From positions 1 to 46,160 of the forward strand of contig CALLAL010000015.1 of assembly GCA_938002255.1 (NCBI GenBank): DNA of 46,160 bases, read 5' to 3'. The notes beneath the pieces were generated by a model. The model was not told the origin of the DNA, did not search any database, and saw only the letters and a program-made list of their open reading frames with translations. Shown piece after piece: positions 32,713 through 42,641 of this stretch. The translations under genes and the position numbers were made by a program. How positions within the stretch are numbered: position 1 is the stretch's first letter; every line of letters begins with the position of its first letter. The stretch comes from an uncultured bacterium. Lineage in GTDB: Bacteria > Desulfobacterota > BSN033 > UBA1163.

Positions 32713-33921
32713 ATGAAAAGGAAAGTCTTTAATTATTCGATCATTCTCTTCTCAATCGCGGGGATTTTCGGTATCGCCTGGGGAACCAATGCCATTAGAA
32801 ACCAGTTTAACACTCGATATGGAACGGCGGGGACGGTCCTGGACCAGTGCATCCTCTGCCACACCACCAACACCAGTGTGGGGCCTCTGAATCCTTATGG
32901 AACAACCCTTCTGAATAACGGGATCAATTTCGCTGCTGCTGAGCCCGTCGATTCAGACAACGACGGATTTACCAACCTTGCCGAGATCACCGCAAGAACC
33001 TTCCCGGGAAACCCCAACAGTAAACCTCAGACTGCGGATACCACCCCCCCGACAGTCACTGCCTTTACAATTCCCTCATCGTCATCATCTCTCACAGTGC
33101 CCATCACCTCTTTTACAGCGTCGGATAACGTGGGAGTGACAGGATATATGGTGACAGAATCTTCTTCTCCTCCCTCAGCCTCTGCAACAGGCTGGAGTAT
33201 CTCAGCACCAACGAGTTACACTTTTTCTACGGCTGGGACGAAAACGCTTTACGCCTGGGCAAAAGACGCCGCCGGAAATGTATCAACGAGCAGGAGTGCT
33301 ACAGTCACAATTACGTTGACGTCCGGTGGTTCTGCTATTGACCTCTTTGACTATGATGGAGACGGGAAGACCGATCTGGCAATCTACCGTTCCAATACAG
33401 GAGCTTGGTATATCCTTCCCTCTGGAGGTGCCTCTCCCCTTGGCATGGGTTGGGGTGGGGATGCATCGGATGTACCCGTGACAGGTGATTTTAATGGCGA
33501 TGGCAAGAGCGATCTGGCTATTTATCGAACATTAACAGGAGCCTGGTATATCTACCCATCATCCGGAGGCTCACCCTATGGTACGGGCTGGGGAGGCGAT
33601 TCATCCGATAAACCCGTTCCAGGCGACTATGATGGAGATAACAAAACCGATCTCGCTGTCTATCGCGCCAGCACGGGCGCCTGGTATATCCTCCCCTCCT
33701 CCGGCGCTTCCCCTTATGGTACGGGCTGGGGAGGCGATCCCAACGATAAGCCCGTTCCTGGGTTCTATGATGATGACAATAAGATTGATCTTGCTGTCTA
33801 TCGAACCAGCACAGGTGCCTGGTATATCCTCCCTTCCTCCGGCGCTTCCCCTTATGGTGTGGGTTGGGGAGGAAATTCAAACGATAAACCCGTATCAATA
33901 AATCTCTCCGCTATCGAATAA
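32713..33921 (+). CDS. Secreted monohaem protein with Ig-like domain and four FG-GAP-like repeats
   Basis: 402 residues with signal peptide (VFNYSIILFSIAGIFGIAWG). CILCH at 46-50 is a haem c site in a small N-terminal domain (about 25-100) that also has NPYG and the calcium-loop-like DSDNDGFTNLAEI. An immunoglobulin-like domain follows (about 111-201: TVTAFTIPSSSSSLTVP, AWAKDAAGNVS). Four 46-residue repeats fill 213-402 ([18 protein letters not shown]), ending in INLSAIE. AGGAGGTAG precedes ATG 32713. A haem joined to the cassette is the most direct tie between the cassette family and electron transfer. The axial sixth ligand is not obvious. Confidence 0.9.
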   Translation: MKRKVFNYSIILFSIAGIFGIAWGTNAIRNQFNTRYGTAGTVLDQCILCHTTNTSVGPLNPYGTTLLNNGINFAAAEPVDSDNDGFTNLAEITARTFPGNPNSKPQTADTTPPTVTAFTIPSSSSSLTVPITSFTASDNVGVTGYMVTESSSPPSASATGWSISAPTSYTFSTAGTKTLYAWAKDAAGNVSTSRSATVTITLTSGGSAIDLFDYDGDGKTDLAIYRSNTGAWYILPSGGASPLGMGWGGDASDVPVTGDFNGDGKSDLAIYRTLTGAWYIYPSSGGSPYGTGWGGDSSDKPVPGDYDGDNKTDLAVYRASTGAWYILPSSGASPYGTGWGGDPNDKPVPGFYDDDNKIDLAVYRTSTGAWYILPSSGASPYGVGWGGNSNDKPVSINLSAIE

Positions 33922-33943
33922 AAAAGAGATAAGTTTCAACATA

Positions 33944-33990
33944 AGAGCCCGATCTTTCCTCTAAAGAATGGAAGGATCGGGCTCTTTCCT
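33944..33990 (+). terminator. Intrinsic terminator with AGCCCGATC stem
   Basis: AGAGCCCGATCTTTC (33944-33958) pairs with GAAGGATCGGGCTCT (33971-33985), followed by TTCCTT. The GAGCCCGATC core recurs in the terminators at 36848 and 40192. Confidence 0.78.
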
Positions 33991-34070
33991 TCGGAATACC
34001 TCCCCTTTCATCTGCTATCGCATGGGAAAAGTTCTCCCTAAAATTCCAAATTTTCTTCCCAATTTTTTTC

Positions 34071-34099
34071 TTGACAATATATGAGATTAAGATTTAGCT
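34071..34099 (+). promoter_or_regulatory. Possible sigma-70-type promoter
   Basis: A perfect TTGACA (34071-34076) with a 17-bp spacer to TTAGCT (34094-34099), a poor -10. It lies 56 bp before the start of the 34155 gene. Confidence 0.35.
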
Positions 34100-34154
34100 T
34101 GAGGATGTCGAGTTTTTTTAATCATCAGGACCACACAGATGTCAGGAGGGGAAA

Positions 34155-36761
34155 ATGAAAAACTTGAGGGAAGGAACCTGGAAAAAATCTTGGTTCCAAA
34201 ATCTTTTCATTTTATTAGTATTTGGTTCGATTATTCATCCCCTCATTCTTGATGCTCATCCATTAGAAAACTGGACCTCTCGCAGTGGAATTAACCAATG
34301 GCAGCCCCGCTCTTCAGGCACCTCAAATTGGATATATGGAGTTACCTACTCAAATGAAAGAAATCTTTTTGTGGCTGTGGGTGCCTCTGGAACTATTTTA
34401 ACTTCAAGTGACAGCATCAACTGGACTGTAAGAACATCGGGAGTGACTGACAAACTGAATAGCATTGCTTATGGGAAAGGGATTTTTGTTGCCACAGGTG
34501 AAAATGGCAAAATTCTTACCTCTGATAATGGAACAATCTGGACTTCCCGTACCTCAGGGATCTCTGAAGCTCTTTATGGCGTTTCGTGCAATGGCACAAT
34601 CTTTGTGGCCGTCGGAGATAAAGGAAGGATTCTCACCTCTGAGAATGGAATAAACTGGACTTCAAGAACTCCCGGAACCGCTGATTATTATCTCTCGGCA
34701 GTGGTTTTTGGTAAAGGACTCTTTGTAACGGTTGGCCAATATGGAACCATTCGGACCTCACCGGATGGAATCACCTGGACAACACGCACTTCTCCAACAA
34801 CCGAGCGTCTTTTCGGCGTGACGTTCGGAAAAGAGAAATTTGTGGCAGTAGGTGATAAAGGCATCATTTTAAGTTCCGAAACCGGAGAAACATGGATCCA
34901 GAGGACTTCTGGGACAACCCTCTATCTTTCCGGAGTGACTTACGGGAACGGATATTTTGTTGCGTCAGGCTTTTTTGGCTCTCTCTTTACCTCACTGGAT
35001 GGATATACCTGGCGATCTCTTTCTTCCGGAGTATCCACCCATTTAAATGGAATCACTTATGGTCAGGGGTGGTATGTCGCTATTGGAAACAATGGTCTCA
35101 TTCTGACTTCTGGCAACTGCGAATCTCTCTGGGGAATAACTTATGGGAAAAATCTTTTTGTTGCAGTAGGAGATCATGGGAGGATTTTGACTTCACCAGA
35201 CGGCATCTCCTGGACTCCCAGAGTTTCAGGAACTTCCCAGAATTTGACTTCCGTCTGCTATGGAAAAGATCTCTTTGTAGCAGTAGGCTGGAATGGGACA
35301 ATACTCGTCTCAACAAATGGGATAGACTGGACGAATCAAAGTTTAGGGGCGGCATATTTTTGGGGTGTATCTTATGGGCAGGAGAGGTTTATTGTCGTTG
35401 GAACATCAGGAACAATCTATTATTCAACGGATGGGTTAAATTGGACGCCTGGGAGTTCAGGGACTTCTGGTGTGTTACGAAGCGTTCATTTCGGGAATAA
35501 TATTTTTACAGTGGTTGGAGATGGAGGAATTATTCTAACTTCTGAAATTGGAAGCAGTTGGACTCCAAGATCATCTGGTACGACAAATAGCCTCTATGGA
35601 ATCACTTATGGAAAAGGAATCTTTGTGGCTGTTGGTGCTTCCGGCACAGTCCTAACTTCTTCTAATGGAATAAACTGGACGGCTCAGACTTCCGGTATCT
35701 CATCACCCCTATATAATATCTGTTATGCAAATGGTTTTTTCGTATCACCGGGATTTTCTCTCATTTACTCATCATCAAATGGGAGCACCTGGGCAACGCA
35801 TAACCCCTCTGAGTATGGGTTTTTAAGCATTGCCTTTGGAAACGGGACTTTTGTAGCAGTGGGAAATTATGGCCAAATCGTTCAATCAAACCCTCTGCTC
35901 CCCCAAACCGTAGATTTTGAAGGAGATGGAAAGACCGATATCGCTGTTTATCGTTCAAATATGGGAGCTTGGTATATAAAACCCTCTTCTGAAGCTGCAT
36001 CTTATGGCTTTGGATGGGGTGGAGAAAGTTCAGACAAACCTGTTCCGGGTGATTACGACGGGGATGGAAAGACTGATATCGCTGTTTACAGATCCAACAA
36101 CGGCGCCTGGTATATCTCTCCGTCAGGCGGCAGCTCTCCATACGGTTTTGGATGGGGTGGCGATTCAACCGATAAACCTGTCCCTGGAGATTATGATGGA
36201 GATGGAAAGACTGATATCGCTGTTTATCGAACGAACACTGGCGCCTGGTATGTCTATCCATCGGGTGGCGGCGCCCCCTATGGACTTGGATGGGGTGGAG
36301 ACGCCACTGATAAACCCATCTCTGGGGATTATGATGGAGATGGAAAGACTGACATCGCTGTTTACAGGGCAGGAACCGGAGCCTGGTATATCTATCCGTC
36401 AGGCGGCAGCTCTCCATACGGTTTTGGATGGGGTGGCGATTCAACCGATAAACCTGTCCCTGGAGATTATGACGGTGACGGAAAAACAGACATCGCTGTT
36501 TATCGGACGAACACGGGCGCCTGGTATGTCTATCCATCCGGAGGAGGCTCTCCATACGGTTTAGGCTGGGGTGGAGATCCAAGCGATAAACCTGTACCCG
36601 GGGACTATGATGGGGATGGGAAAACCGATATCGCAGTTTATCGCACCAATTCAGGAGCGTGGTATGTCAGACCCTCTTCTGGCGCATCTCCCTATGGAGT
36701 TGGCTGGGGAGGGGATTTAAGCGACAAACCAGTGACAATGAATCTTTCAGGAATCGAATAA
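34155..36761 (+). CDS. Secreted 14-repeat FVAVG propeller protein with six FG-GAP-like repeats
   Basis: 868 residues. A signal or anchor segment (NLFILLVFGSIIHPLILDAH) is followed by 14 propeller repeats of about 39 residues (about 40-585) with FVAVGxxGxILTS and W-T-x-R-T-S-G. At the junction of repeats 7 and 8 about 14 residues of a repeat are missing (ILTSGNCESLWGITYG), as if two seven-bladed units meet there. Six 46-residue cassettes (about 590-868) end in MNLSGIE. It is a full-length paralogue of the partial gene at 1-1791. AGGAGGGG precedes ATG 34155. The function is unknown; a surface adhesin or scaffold is plausible. Confidence 0.9.
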   Translation: MKNLREGTWKKSWFQNLFILLVFGSIIHPLILDAHPLENWTSRSGINQWQPRSSGTSNWIYGVTYSNERNLFVAVGASGTILTSSDSINWTVRTSGVTDKLNSIAYGKGIFVATGENGKILTSDNGTIWTSRTSGISEALYGVSCNGTIFVAVGDKGRILTSENGINWTSRTPGTADYYLSAVVFGKGLFVTVGQYGTIRTSPDGITWTTRTSPTTERLFGVTFGKEKFVAVGDKGIILSSETGETWIQRTSGTTLYLSGVTYGNGYFVASGFFGSLFTSLDGYTWRSLSSGVSTHLNGITYGQGWYVAIGNNGLILTSGNCESLWGITYGKNLFVAVGDHGRILTSPDGISWTPRVSGTSQNLTSVCYGKDLFVAVGWNGTILVSTNGIDWTNQSLGAAYFWGVSYGQERFIVVGTSGTIYYSTDGLNWTPGSSGTSGVLRSVHFGNNIFTVVGDGGIILTSEIGSSWTPRSSGTTNSLYGITYGKGIFVAVGASGTVLTSSNGINWTAQTSGISSPLYNICYANGFFVSPGFSLIYSSSNGSTWATHNPSEYGFLSIAFGNGTFVAVGNYGQIVQSNPLLPQTVDFEGDGKTDIAVYRSNMGAWYIKPSSEAASYGFGWGGESSDKPVPGDYDGDGKTDIAVYRSNNGAWYISPSGGSSPYGFGWGGDSTDKPVPGDYDGDGKTDIAVYRTNTGAWYVYPSGGGAPYGLGWGGDATDKPISGDYDGDGKTDIAVYRAGTGAWYIYPSGGSSPYGFGWGGDSTDKPVPGDYDGDGKTDIAVYRTNTGAWYVYPSGGGSPYGLGWGGDPSDKPVPGDYDGDGKTDIAVYRTNSGAWYVRPSSGASPYGVGWGGDLSDKPVTMNLSGIE

Positions 36762-36847
36762 GGTCTTCATGCATTCTTTGTAAATCAAAGAAGATGATTT
36801 TTTCATCATAAATCTTTTTGGATCTGATTGGTGAATGGCCTTTAAGG

Positions 36848-36890
36848 AGCCCGATCATCCTAAAATTGTGATGGATAATCGGGCTTTTTT
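36848..36890 (+). terminator. Intrinsic terminator with AGCCCGAT stem
   Basis: AGCCCGAT (36848-36855) pairs with ATCGGGCT (36878-36885), with a CATC/GATG upper stem, followed by TTTTTT. It is preceded by GATTGGTGAATGGC, also found before the terminator at 40192. Confidence 0.85.
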
Positions 36891-36956
36891 GTGGAATAAC
36901 CTTCAACATTGGACAATGAAAGCAAGTCAGGCTGAGAGGAATACAGGGGGGCTGAG

Positions 36957-39755
36957 ATGAAGATAAGGGAAAAAGGATTTAAAACGGCCGGAGTACTCTT
37001 GGGGTTTTTAGTATTGTTTCTTTTTCTATGGATTGATCCTTCATCTGCAAGACCACAGTTTTCAGTTGGTCAAAATCACACACTTTTTATATTGTCAGAT
37101 GGAACCCTGTGGACCTGGGGTCGTAACGAATATGGTCAACTTGGAGACAGTACCACTACAGATAAAAGCACTCCTGTCCACATCGGTTCGGATGATAAGT
37201 GGATCATGGTTTCGGCAGGAGGTAATAACAGCTTTGGGATTAAATCGGATGGAACACTTTGGGCATGGGGACAGAATAATTCTGGCCAACTGGGAGATGG
37301 GACAACAATAGACAAATCCTCTCCAGTTCAAATCAACTCTGATATCAATTGGGTCATGGTTTCAGCAAGCCGGGTCCACGGAAGTGGCCCAAGTCACACT
37401 CTCGGCATCAAAGCAGATGGAACGCTCTGGGCGTGGGGTGGGAATAGTGCTGGTCAACTTGGAGATGGGACAAGGATAGACCAATCCTCCCCTGTGCAGA
37501 TCACTTTTGACGATAAGTGGATTATGGTTTCAGCAGGAACTACTCATAGCCTTGGTATTAAGTCAGATGGCACGCTCTGGGCGTGGGGATTGAATTCATC
37601 AGGCCAGCTTGGCAATGGGACGACGACCGATACCTATTCCCCCGTTCAAATTGGAATGGAAACCTCTTGGATTAGCATTTCTGCCGGGTTATCTCACAGC
37701 CTTGGTCTCAAATCAGACGGCACACTTTGGGCATGGGGTAATAATTCTTATGGTCAACTTGGAAATGGCTCGTATTCAGAGAGCACATCTCCTGTTCAGA
37801 TCGGCTCAGACCATAATTGGGTCGCAATCTCTGCAGGGTTGTATTACAGTTTAGGTCTCAAGTCGGACGGAACCTTATGGGCCTGGGGATGGAATGCTGG
37901 AGGGTGGCTCGGAGATGGAACCACGATTCAGAGAAACGCGCCCGTTCAGGTTGGAATTTTTTCGAACCCCAATTTTACTGCAGCCGTAGCAGGAGGTTTT
38001 CATAGCGCTGGATTCAGATCCGATGGAACCTTGTGGACCTGGGGATGGAATGGTTATGGACAACTGGGAGACGGAACAACCATAACCAAACTCTTGCCTG
38101 TTCATATTTCTATTGGTCCTGGCAGTAAGTGGACCATGATTTCAGCAGGAAATTATACCCATAGTCTTGGCCTCAAATCAGATGGCACGCTCTGGGCGTG
38201 GGGTAACAATGCTTACGGTCAATTAGGGGACAATACAAATACGCAGAGAAATGTTCCAACCCGAATTGGCATTGATAAATTGACCATGGTTTCTGCAGGG
38301 GGTTATCACAGCCTTGGACTTAAATCGGACGGGACCTTATGGGCATGGGGATATAATGGTTATGGTCAGCTTGGAGATGGATCAACCGTGGATAAATTTA
38401 CACCCTTTCAGATCGGCACAGACAACAACTGGGTGATGGTTTCTGCAGGATATTCGCACAGCCTTGGATTAAAGTCGGATGGATCGCTCTGGGCATGGGG
38501 AGCTAACCATGCTGGCCAGCTCGGGATAGGGTCAGAAGCCCAACAGCAAAATACTCCTATCCAGGTTGGCACAGACAACGATTGGGTGATGGTCTCTGCA
38601 GGTGGGTATCATAGCCTTGGGATTAAATCGGACGGCACGCTTTGGGCGTGGGGATCTAACCAATCCGGTCAGCTTGGAGATGGAACCACGACACTTAAAT
38701 ACGTACCTTTCCCTATCAACACGGACGGCAAATGGGTCTTGGTGTCTGCCGGTCACCAACACAGTCTCGGCTTGAAGTCAGATGGAACGCTCTGGGTCTG
38801 GGGATACAATTTCTATGGACAACTCGGAGATAATTCCACCAACACAAGACTCTCTCCTGTTCTGATTGCGGGGAATTATTGGAAAACCGTTTCAGCAGGA
38901 GGCTTTCACAGTCTTGGAGTGAGTGCAGATGGAACGCTCTGGGCCTGGGGCTGGAATGCTTATGGCCAGCTTGGAGATAATACAACAACCCAGAGAAGAG
39001 TTCCTGTCGCAATCGGAATAGAAAAAAGATGGTTGATGGTTTCTGCTGGATATACGTATAGCTTTGGGCTTAAGTCCGATGGCACTTTATGGGGATGGGG
39101 AGAAAACTCCTTTGGTCAGGTCGGAGACGGAACACAGTCGAATAGATATAGGCCTATTCAATTAAAACCTCAGACAAATGTTGATTTTAATCTGGATCGG
39201 ATGACTGATATCACCATTTATCGGTCAGAATCAGGAGCGTGGTATATCTTACCCTCGGGCGGCAATACCCCTTTTGGATTAGGCTGGGGTGGAGAAAGTT
39301 CAGACAAACCTGTTCCGGGTGATTACGACGGTGACGGAAAAACAGACATTGCTGTTTATCGAACAAACACCGGTGCCTGGTATATCTCTCCATCTGGAGG
39401 CGCAGCTCCTTATGGATTCGGTTGGGGAGGGGATCAGACAGACAAGCCTGTTCCCGGGGATTATGATGGAGATGGAAAGACTGACATCGCTGTTTACAGA
39501 TCCAACAACGGCGCCTGGTATATCTCTCCGTCAGGCGGCAGCTCTCCATACGGTTTTGGATGGGGTGGCGATTCAACCGATAAACCTGTCCCAGGAGATT
39601 ATGATGGAGATGGGAAAACAGATATTGCTGTATATCGTGCTGGCACTGGGGCCTGGTATATCTACCCATCTGGAGGCGCAGCTCCTTATGGATTCGGATG
39701 GGGTGGAAGCCCTAATGATATTCCCGTGACGATGAACCTTGCAGCAATGGAATGA
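36957..39755 (+). CDS. Secreted 14-repeat RCC1 propeller protein with four FG-GAP-like repeats
   Basis: 932 residues. Signal peptide ([20 protein letters not shown]), then 14 RCC1-type repeats of about 50 residues (about 33-745), each with [15 protein letters not shown] and [10 protein letters not shown]1 repeats normally form seven-bladed propellers, so 14 suggests two in tandem. Four 46-residue cassettes (about 748-932) end in MNLAAME. A 104-nt stretch is identical in DNA to part of the 34155 gene (see findings). A GGGGGG run before ATG 36957 is a weak ribosome-binding site. In other bacteria RCC1-like proteins have diverse roles; none is assigned here. Confidence 0.9.
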   Translation: MKIREKGFKTAGVLLGFLVLFLFLWIDPSSARPQFSVGQNHTLFILSDGTLWTWGRNEYGQLGDSTTTDKSTPVHIGSDDKWIMVSAGGNNSFGIKSDGTLWAWGQNNSGQLGDGTTIDKSSPVQINSDINWVMVSASRVHGSGPSHTLGIKADGTLWAWGGNSAGQLGDGTRIDQSSPVQITFDDKWIMVSAGTTHSLGIKSDGTLWAWGLNSSGQLGNGTTTDTYSPVQIGMETSWISISAGLSHSLGLKSDGTLWAWGNNSYGQLGNGSYSESTSPVQIGSDHNWVAISAGLYYSLGLKSDGTLWAWGWNAGGWLGDGTTIQRNAPVQVGIFSNPNFTAAVAGGFHSAGFRSDGTLWTWGWNGYGQLGDGTTITKLLPVHISIGPGSKWTMISAGNYTHSLGLKSDGTLWAWGNNAYGQLGDNTNTQRNVPTRIGIDKLTMVSAGGYHSLGLKSDGTLWAWGYNGYGQLGDGSTVDKFTPFQIGTDNNWVMVSAGYSHSLGLKSDGSLWAWGANHAGQLGIGSEAQQQNTPIQVGTDNDWVMVSAGGYHSLGIKSDGTLWAWGSNQSGQLGDGTTTLKYVPFPINTDGKWVLVSAGHQHSLGLKSDGTLWVWGYNFYGQLGDNSTNTRLSPVLIAGNYWKTVSAGGFHSLGVSADGTLWAWGWNAYGQLGDNTTTQRRVPVAIGIEKRWLMVSAGYTYSFGLKSDGTLWGWGENSFGQVGDGTQSNRYRPIQLKPQTNVDFNLDRMTDITIYRSESGAWYILPSGGNTPFGLGWGGESSDKPVPGDYDGDGKTDIAVYRTNTGAWYISPSGGAAPYGFGWGGDQTDKPVPGDYDGDGKTDIAVYRSNNGAWYISPSGGSSPYGFGWGGDSTDKPVPGDYDGDGKTDIAVYRAGTGAWYIYPSGGAAPYGFGWGGSPNDIPVTMNLAAME

Positions 39756-39790
39756 GGCTTTAAAGAATCAGTTTAAATTGTCTTTAAAAG

Positions 39791-39829
39791 GAGGGGATGA
39801 AGGAGTAACTTTCATCTCCTCTTTTTTTT
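39791..39829 (+). terminator. Intrinsic terminator of the RCC1-type gene
   Basis: GAGGGGATGAA (39791-39801) pairs with TTCATCTCCTC (39811-39821), one G-U pair in 11, followed by eight T (39822-39829). Confidence 0.85.
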
Positions 39830-39876
39830 AGAGCCTATGTGATTGTAATCTCTCAGTTATATGGTGTTTTTGGTTC

Positions 39877-40052
39877 AAAAGGGTTGGGACGTTCCTCCTC
39901 CAAAACCTTGAATAGCGGTTATAATTATAAAAGGTTACCCTCATCGGGGCCCTCATGCCCTTTGAATCGTATTTTTTTGAATCAGATTTGGTCGTTTTGA
40001 CGAACAGCGGTTTCGCTACAAGGTTTTTCCGAAGCAACCTCCCAACCCTTTT
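39877..40052. mobile_element. MITE-like element bounded by inverted repeats (gap 39756-40313)
   Basis: This 558-bp gene-free gap holds two terminators and a 176-bp segment bounded by AAAAGGGTTGGGA (39877-39889) and its exact complement TCCCAACCCTTTT (40040-40052); extending inward, 18 of 20 positions agree. No transposase is present. A 69-codon open frame on the minus strand (39828-40037) runs across it (MRVTFYNYNRYSRFWRRNVP), possibly a relic, but no ribosome-binding site is obvious. No target-site duplication was recognised. A possible promoter TTGACT-N17-TAACAA lies at 40092-40120. Confidence 0.4.
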
Positions 40053-40191
40053 TTTCTTTAACTGAGGGGTTGCGAAATCAAAGAAAAAAAATTGACTTTA
40101 AATATGGGATGTGCTAACAAACTTTTATCCAATATAAATTTCATTTAACCACAAAACCTCTTTGGGTTTGATTGGTGAATGGCTTTTAAAG

Positions 40192-40232
40192 AGCCCGATC
40201 ATCCTCAATCTGGCGGATGATCGGGCTTTTTT
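40192..40232 (+). terminator. Intrinsic terminator with AGCCCGATCATCC stem
   Basis: AGCCCGATCATCC (40192-40204) pairs perfectly with GGATGATCGGGCT (40215-40227), then TTTTTT. It lies upstream of the 40314 gene and not directly after any intact gene; flanking DNA resembles that at 36820-36890. Confidence 0.85.
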
Positions 40233-40313
40233 ACATGGTAATCCATATTTAAGCCATATTACAGGATGATTTAATTCCTACTGTGAAATTTTGGAATTAA
40301 AAAGGAGCTTAGC

Positions 40314-42562
40314 ATGTTAAAACAAAACCACTTTAATAAAATCCTTTCAACCCTTTTCTTGAGTCTATTTATGGGTATTTTGGCACCTGATGTAAGCGTT
40401 GCGGCTATAAATTGGAGGAGTATCGGGCCTGGTGGAGGATCAATTCCATGTTTGGTGACAGATCCTAACAATCCTAATATTCTTTATACCGGTACTGACT
40501 ATGGGGGAGTTTTCAAAAGCATTGATGCCGGACAAAATTGGACCTCAGTTAATAATGGGCTTTCCGATTCAATTTACTTGGGGTCCGTTTCCGCTCTTGC
40601 AATCTCATCAGGCATGCAATCCATAGTTTACGCAGGGACTTGTAGTGGAGGTGTATTTAAGACCACCGATGGAGGAGAAAATTGGTCTCCAAAGAATTCC
40701 GGTCTCACCAATACCTGTGTACGATCTCTGATTGTCTCACCTTCTGAACCAAACATTCTCTATGCGGGAACAGAGACAGGAGGGATATTCAAGAGTATCG
40801 ATGGCGGGGAAAACTGGAGCCATGTTTCAGATGTAAATTATGTTTTTGCAATGGCTATATCCCCAAACAACTCAGAGGTTGTTTACGCAGGATCGTATTC
40901 TTCCGGAATTTATAAAACAAAAAATGGTGGAATGGAATGGAAGCAGATTAATAGCGGATTAACAAATACATCTATTCAAACGTTGGTGATCGACCCGAAT
41001 ACCCCAAATATCCTCTACGCAGGAACTTTTGGCGGTGGAGTTTTCAAAAGCATCAATAGCGGAGTGGAATGGACCGCTGCGAATATAGGATTAACCAACT
41101 TATTGATTACTTCATTGACCATTGACCCCAGTAATTCTAATACCCTCTATGCCGGAAGCTATGGCTCTGGAGTATTCAAGAGTACTAACGCTGGAGGAAG
41201 TTGGAGTCCAGTCAATACAGGAATATTAACTCAGCAGGTGAGATCACTGGCATTAGATCAAAATAATTCGAATGTTGTTTTAATTCGAATGTTGTTTATG
41301 CCGGGACGAATGTGGCAGGTGTTTTCAAGACAACCACAGGGGGAACAAACTGGAATCCTGTCAACGCTGGACTCAACAATACCAATGTTCAGGCAATCGC
41401 CATCGATCCTGTAAACTCACAAATCATTTATGCAGGAACTTATGGCGGTAAGATGTTCAAAAGCATCGACCGCGGAAATGGCTGGAGTGCGATTAATTCT
41501 GGACTGAATTATCCTAACATTCATGCTCTGGCCATTGACCCCAATAATACCAACATCATCTATGGGGGATATTACAATGGGGGTGGATTGGTGAAGAGCA
41601 TAAACGGAGGGGAAAATTGGACATCCATCAACACAGGTGTCCCTGGGGATGCCAGCATTCTCTGCATTGTTGTCGATCCAAACAATTCTAATACACTTTA
41701 TGCTGGAACCTATAGCCATGGGGTTCTGAAAAGTAATAACGGCGGGGGGAGTTGGACCCAGATCAATACAGGATTAGGAGCAACCCGAATCTATGATCTG
41801 GTGATTGATCGGGGAAACTCCAATATTATATATGCGGCAACCCAGGGGGCTGGTGTCTGCAAAAGCACAAACGGTGGTGTCAGTTGGAGCGGGGTGAATT
41901 CCGGATTAACCTCTTATAATGTCAGTGCCCTATCTATGGATTCAACCAATAGCAGTATCCTTTATGCTGGAACAGAGGGGGGAATATTTAAAACCGAGAA
42001 CGGAGGAGGGGCATGGAATGCTGCAAACACCGGACATTTTGGGATCCCCAATGTGCTGATCATTGACCCTAAAAATTCTCAGGTAATTTACTCAGGTGGA
42101 ATGAATTTATTTAAGAGTATCAATGGGGGCCAACTCTGGCAACAGATTAATTCGGATACAGAAATTAAATGGATCCAGTCTATTGCGATCGATCCTCGTA
42201 GTTCTAATAACGTTTATGTCGGAACCTATGGGAGGGGTATATTAAAATCGATGGATGTCCCTGCTAATTTTGATAAAGATGTCAGGACCGATATTGCTGT
42301 GTATCGTTCAAATATCGGAGCCTGGTATATCAGACCTTCTTCGGGCGCATCTCCCTATGGAGTTGGCTGGGGTGGAGATTTAAGTGATAAACCCGTGCCT
42401 GGAGATTATGATGGGGACGGAAAAACCGACATCGCAGTTTATCGAGCGGGGATTGGCGCCTGGTATGTTATGCCATCCTCCGGAGCCTCTCCATATGGTG
42501 TAGGTTGGGGTGGTCATTCCTCAGACATCCCCATAACCATAAATCTGTCAGCGATAGATTGA
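40314..42562 (+). pseudogene. Frameshifted secreted 14-repeat BNR/VPS10-like propeller protein with two FG-GAP-like repeats
   Basis: Two overlapping frames (40314-41414 and 41312-42562) are parts of one gene. A perfect 17-bp tandem duplication at 41264-41297 shifts the frame; removing one copy rejoins the frames and restores VVYAGTNVAGVFKTTTGG. The repaired product is about 743 residues: signal peptide (FLSLFMGILAPDVSVA), 14 repeats of about 43 residues (ILYAGTxxGGVFKSINGGxNW, SGLTN, IDPNN), then two cassettes ending in INLSAID. The repeats resemble BNR or VPS10/sortilin-type propeller blades. As written, translation stops at 41414 after about six complete repeats. AAAAGGAG precedes ATG 40314. 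It could be a real mutation, a reversible slipped-strand switch or an assembly error. Confidence 0.85.
41264..41297 (+). repeat. 17-bp perfect tandem duplication causing a frameshift
   Basis: TAATTCGAATGTTGTTT occurs twice in direct succession (41264-41280 and 41281-41297). It lies in propeller repeat 7. Seventeen is not a multiple of three, which matches exactly the offset between the two frames. Confidence 0.93.
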
Positions 42563-42641
42563 TCAGAAGTAGTAAACCGACAATTTTTCCCAAGGAAACG
42601 TTCCTACGAATGTCTGATACCCAAACTAAAAGGAGGATATT

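Noticed and set aside
33518-36582. Long antisense open frames rich in His and Arg (also at 2197-2802, 39211-39669 and 43603-44049)
   Set aside because: They are shadow or out-of-frame readings of the repeated cassette DNA and have no start signals.
36837-36850. GG-N10-GC pattern on the plus strand before the 36957 gene
   Set aside because: It overlaps a terminator stem and lacks TTGCW at -12.
34300-39200. Regular repeats that could suggest a CRISPR array
   Set aside because: They are protein-coding repeats of 117-150 bp with continuous reading frames, not short repeats with unique spacers.
39828-40037. 69-codon minus-strand open frame as a gene
   Set aside because: It crosses the end of the inverted-repeat element, lacks an obvious ribosome-binding site and matches no family I recognise.
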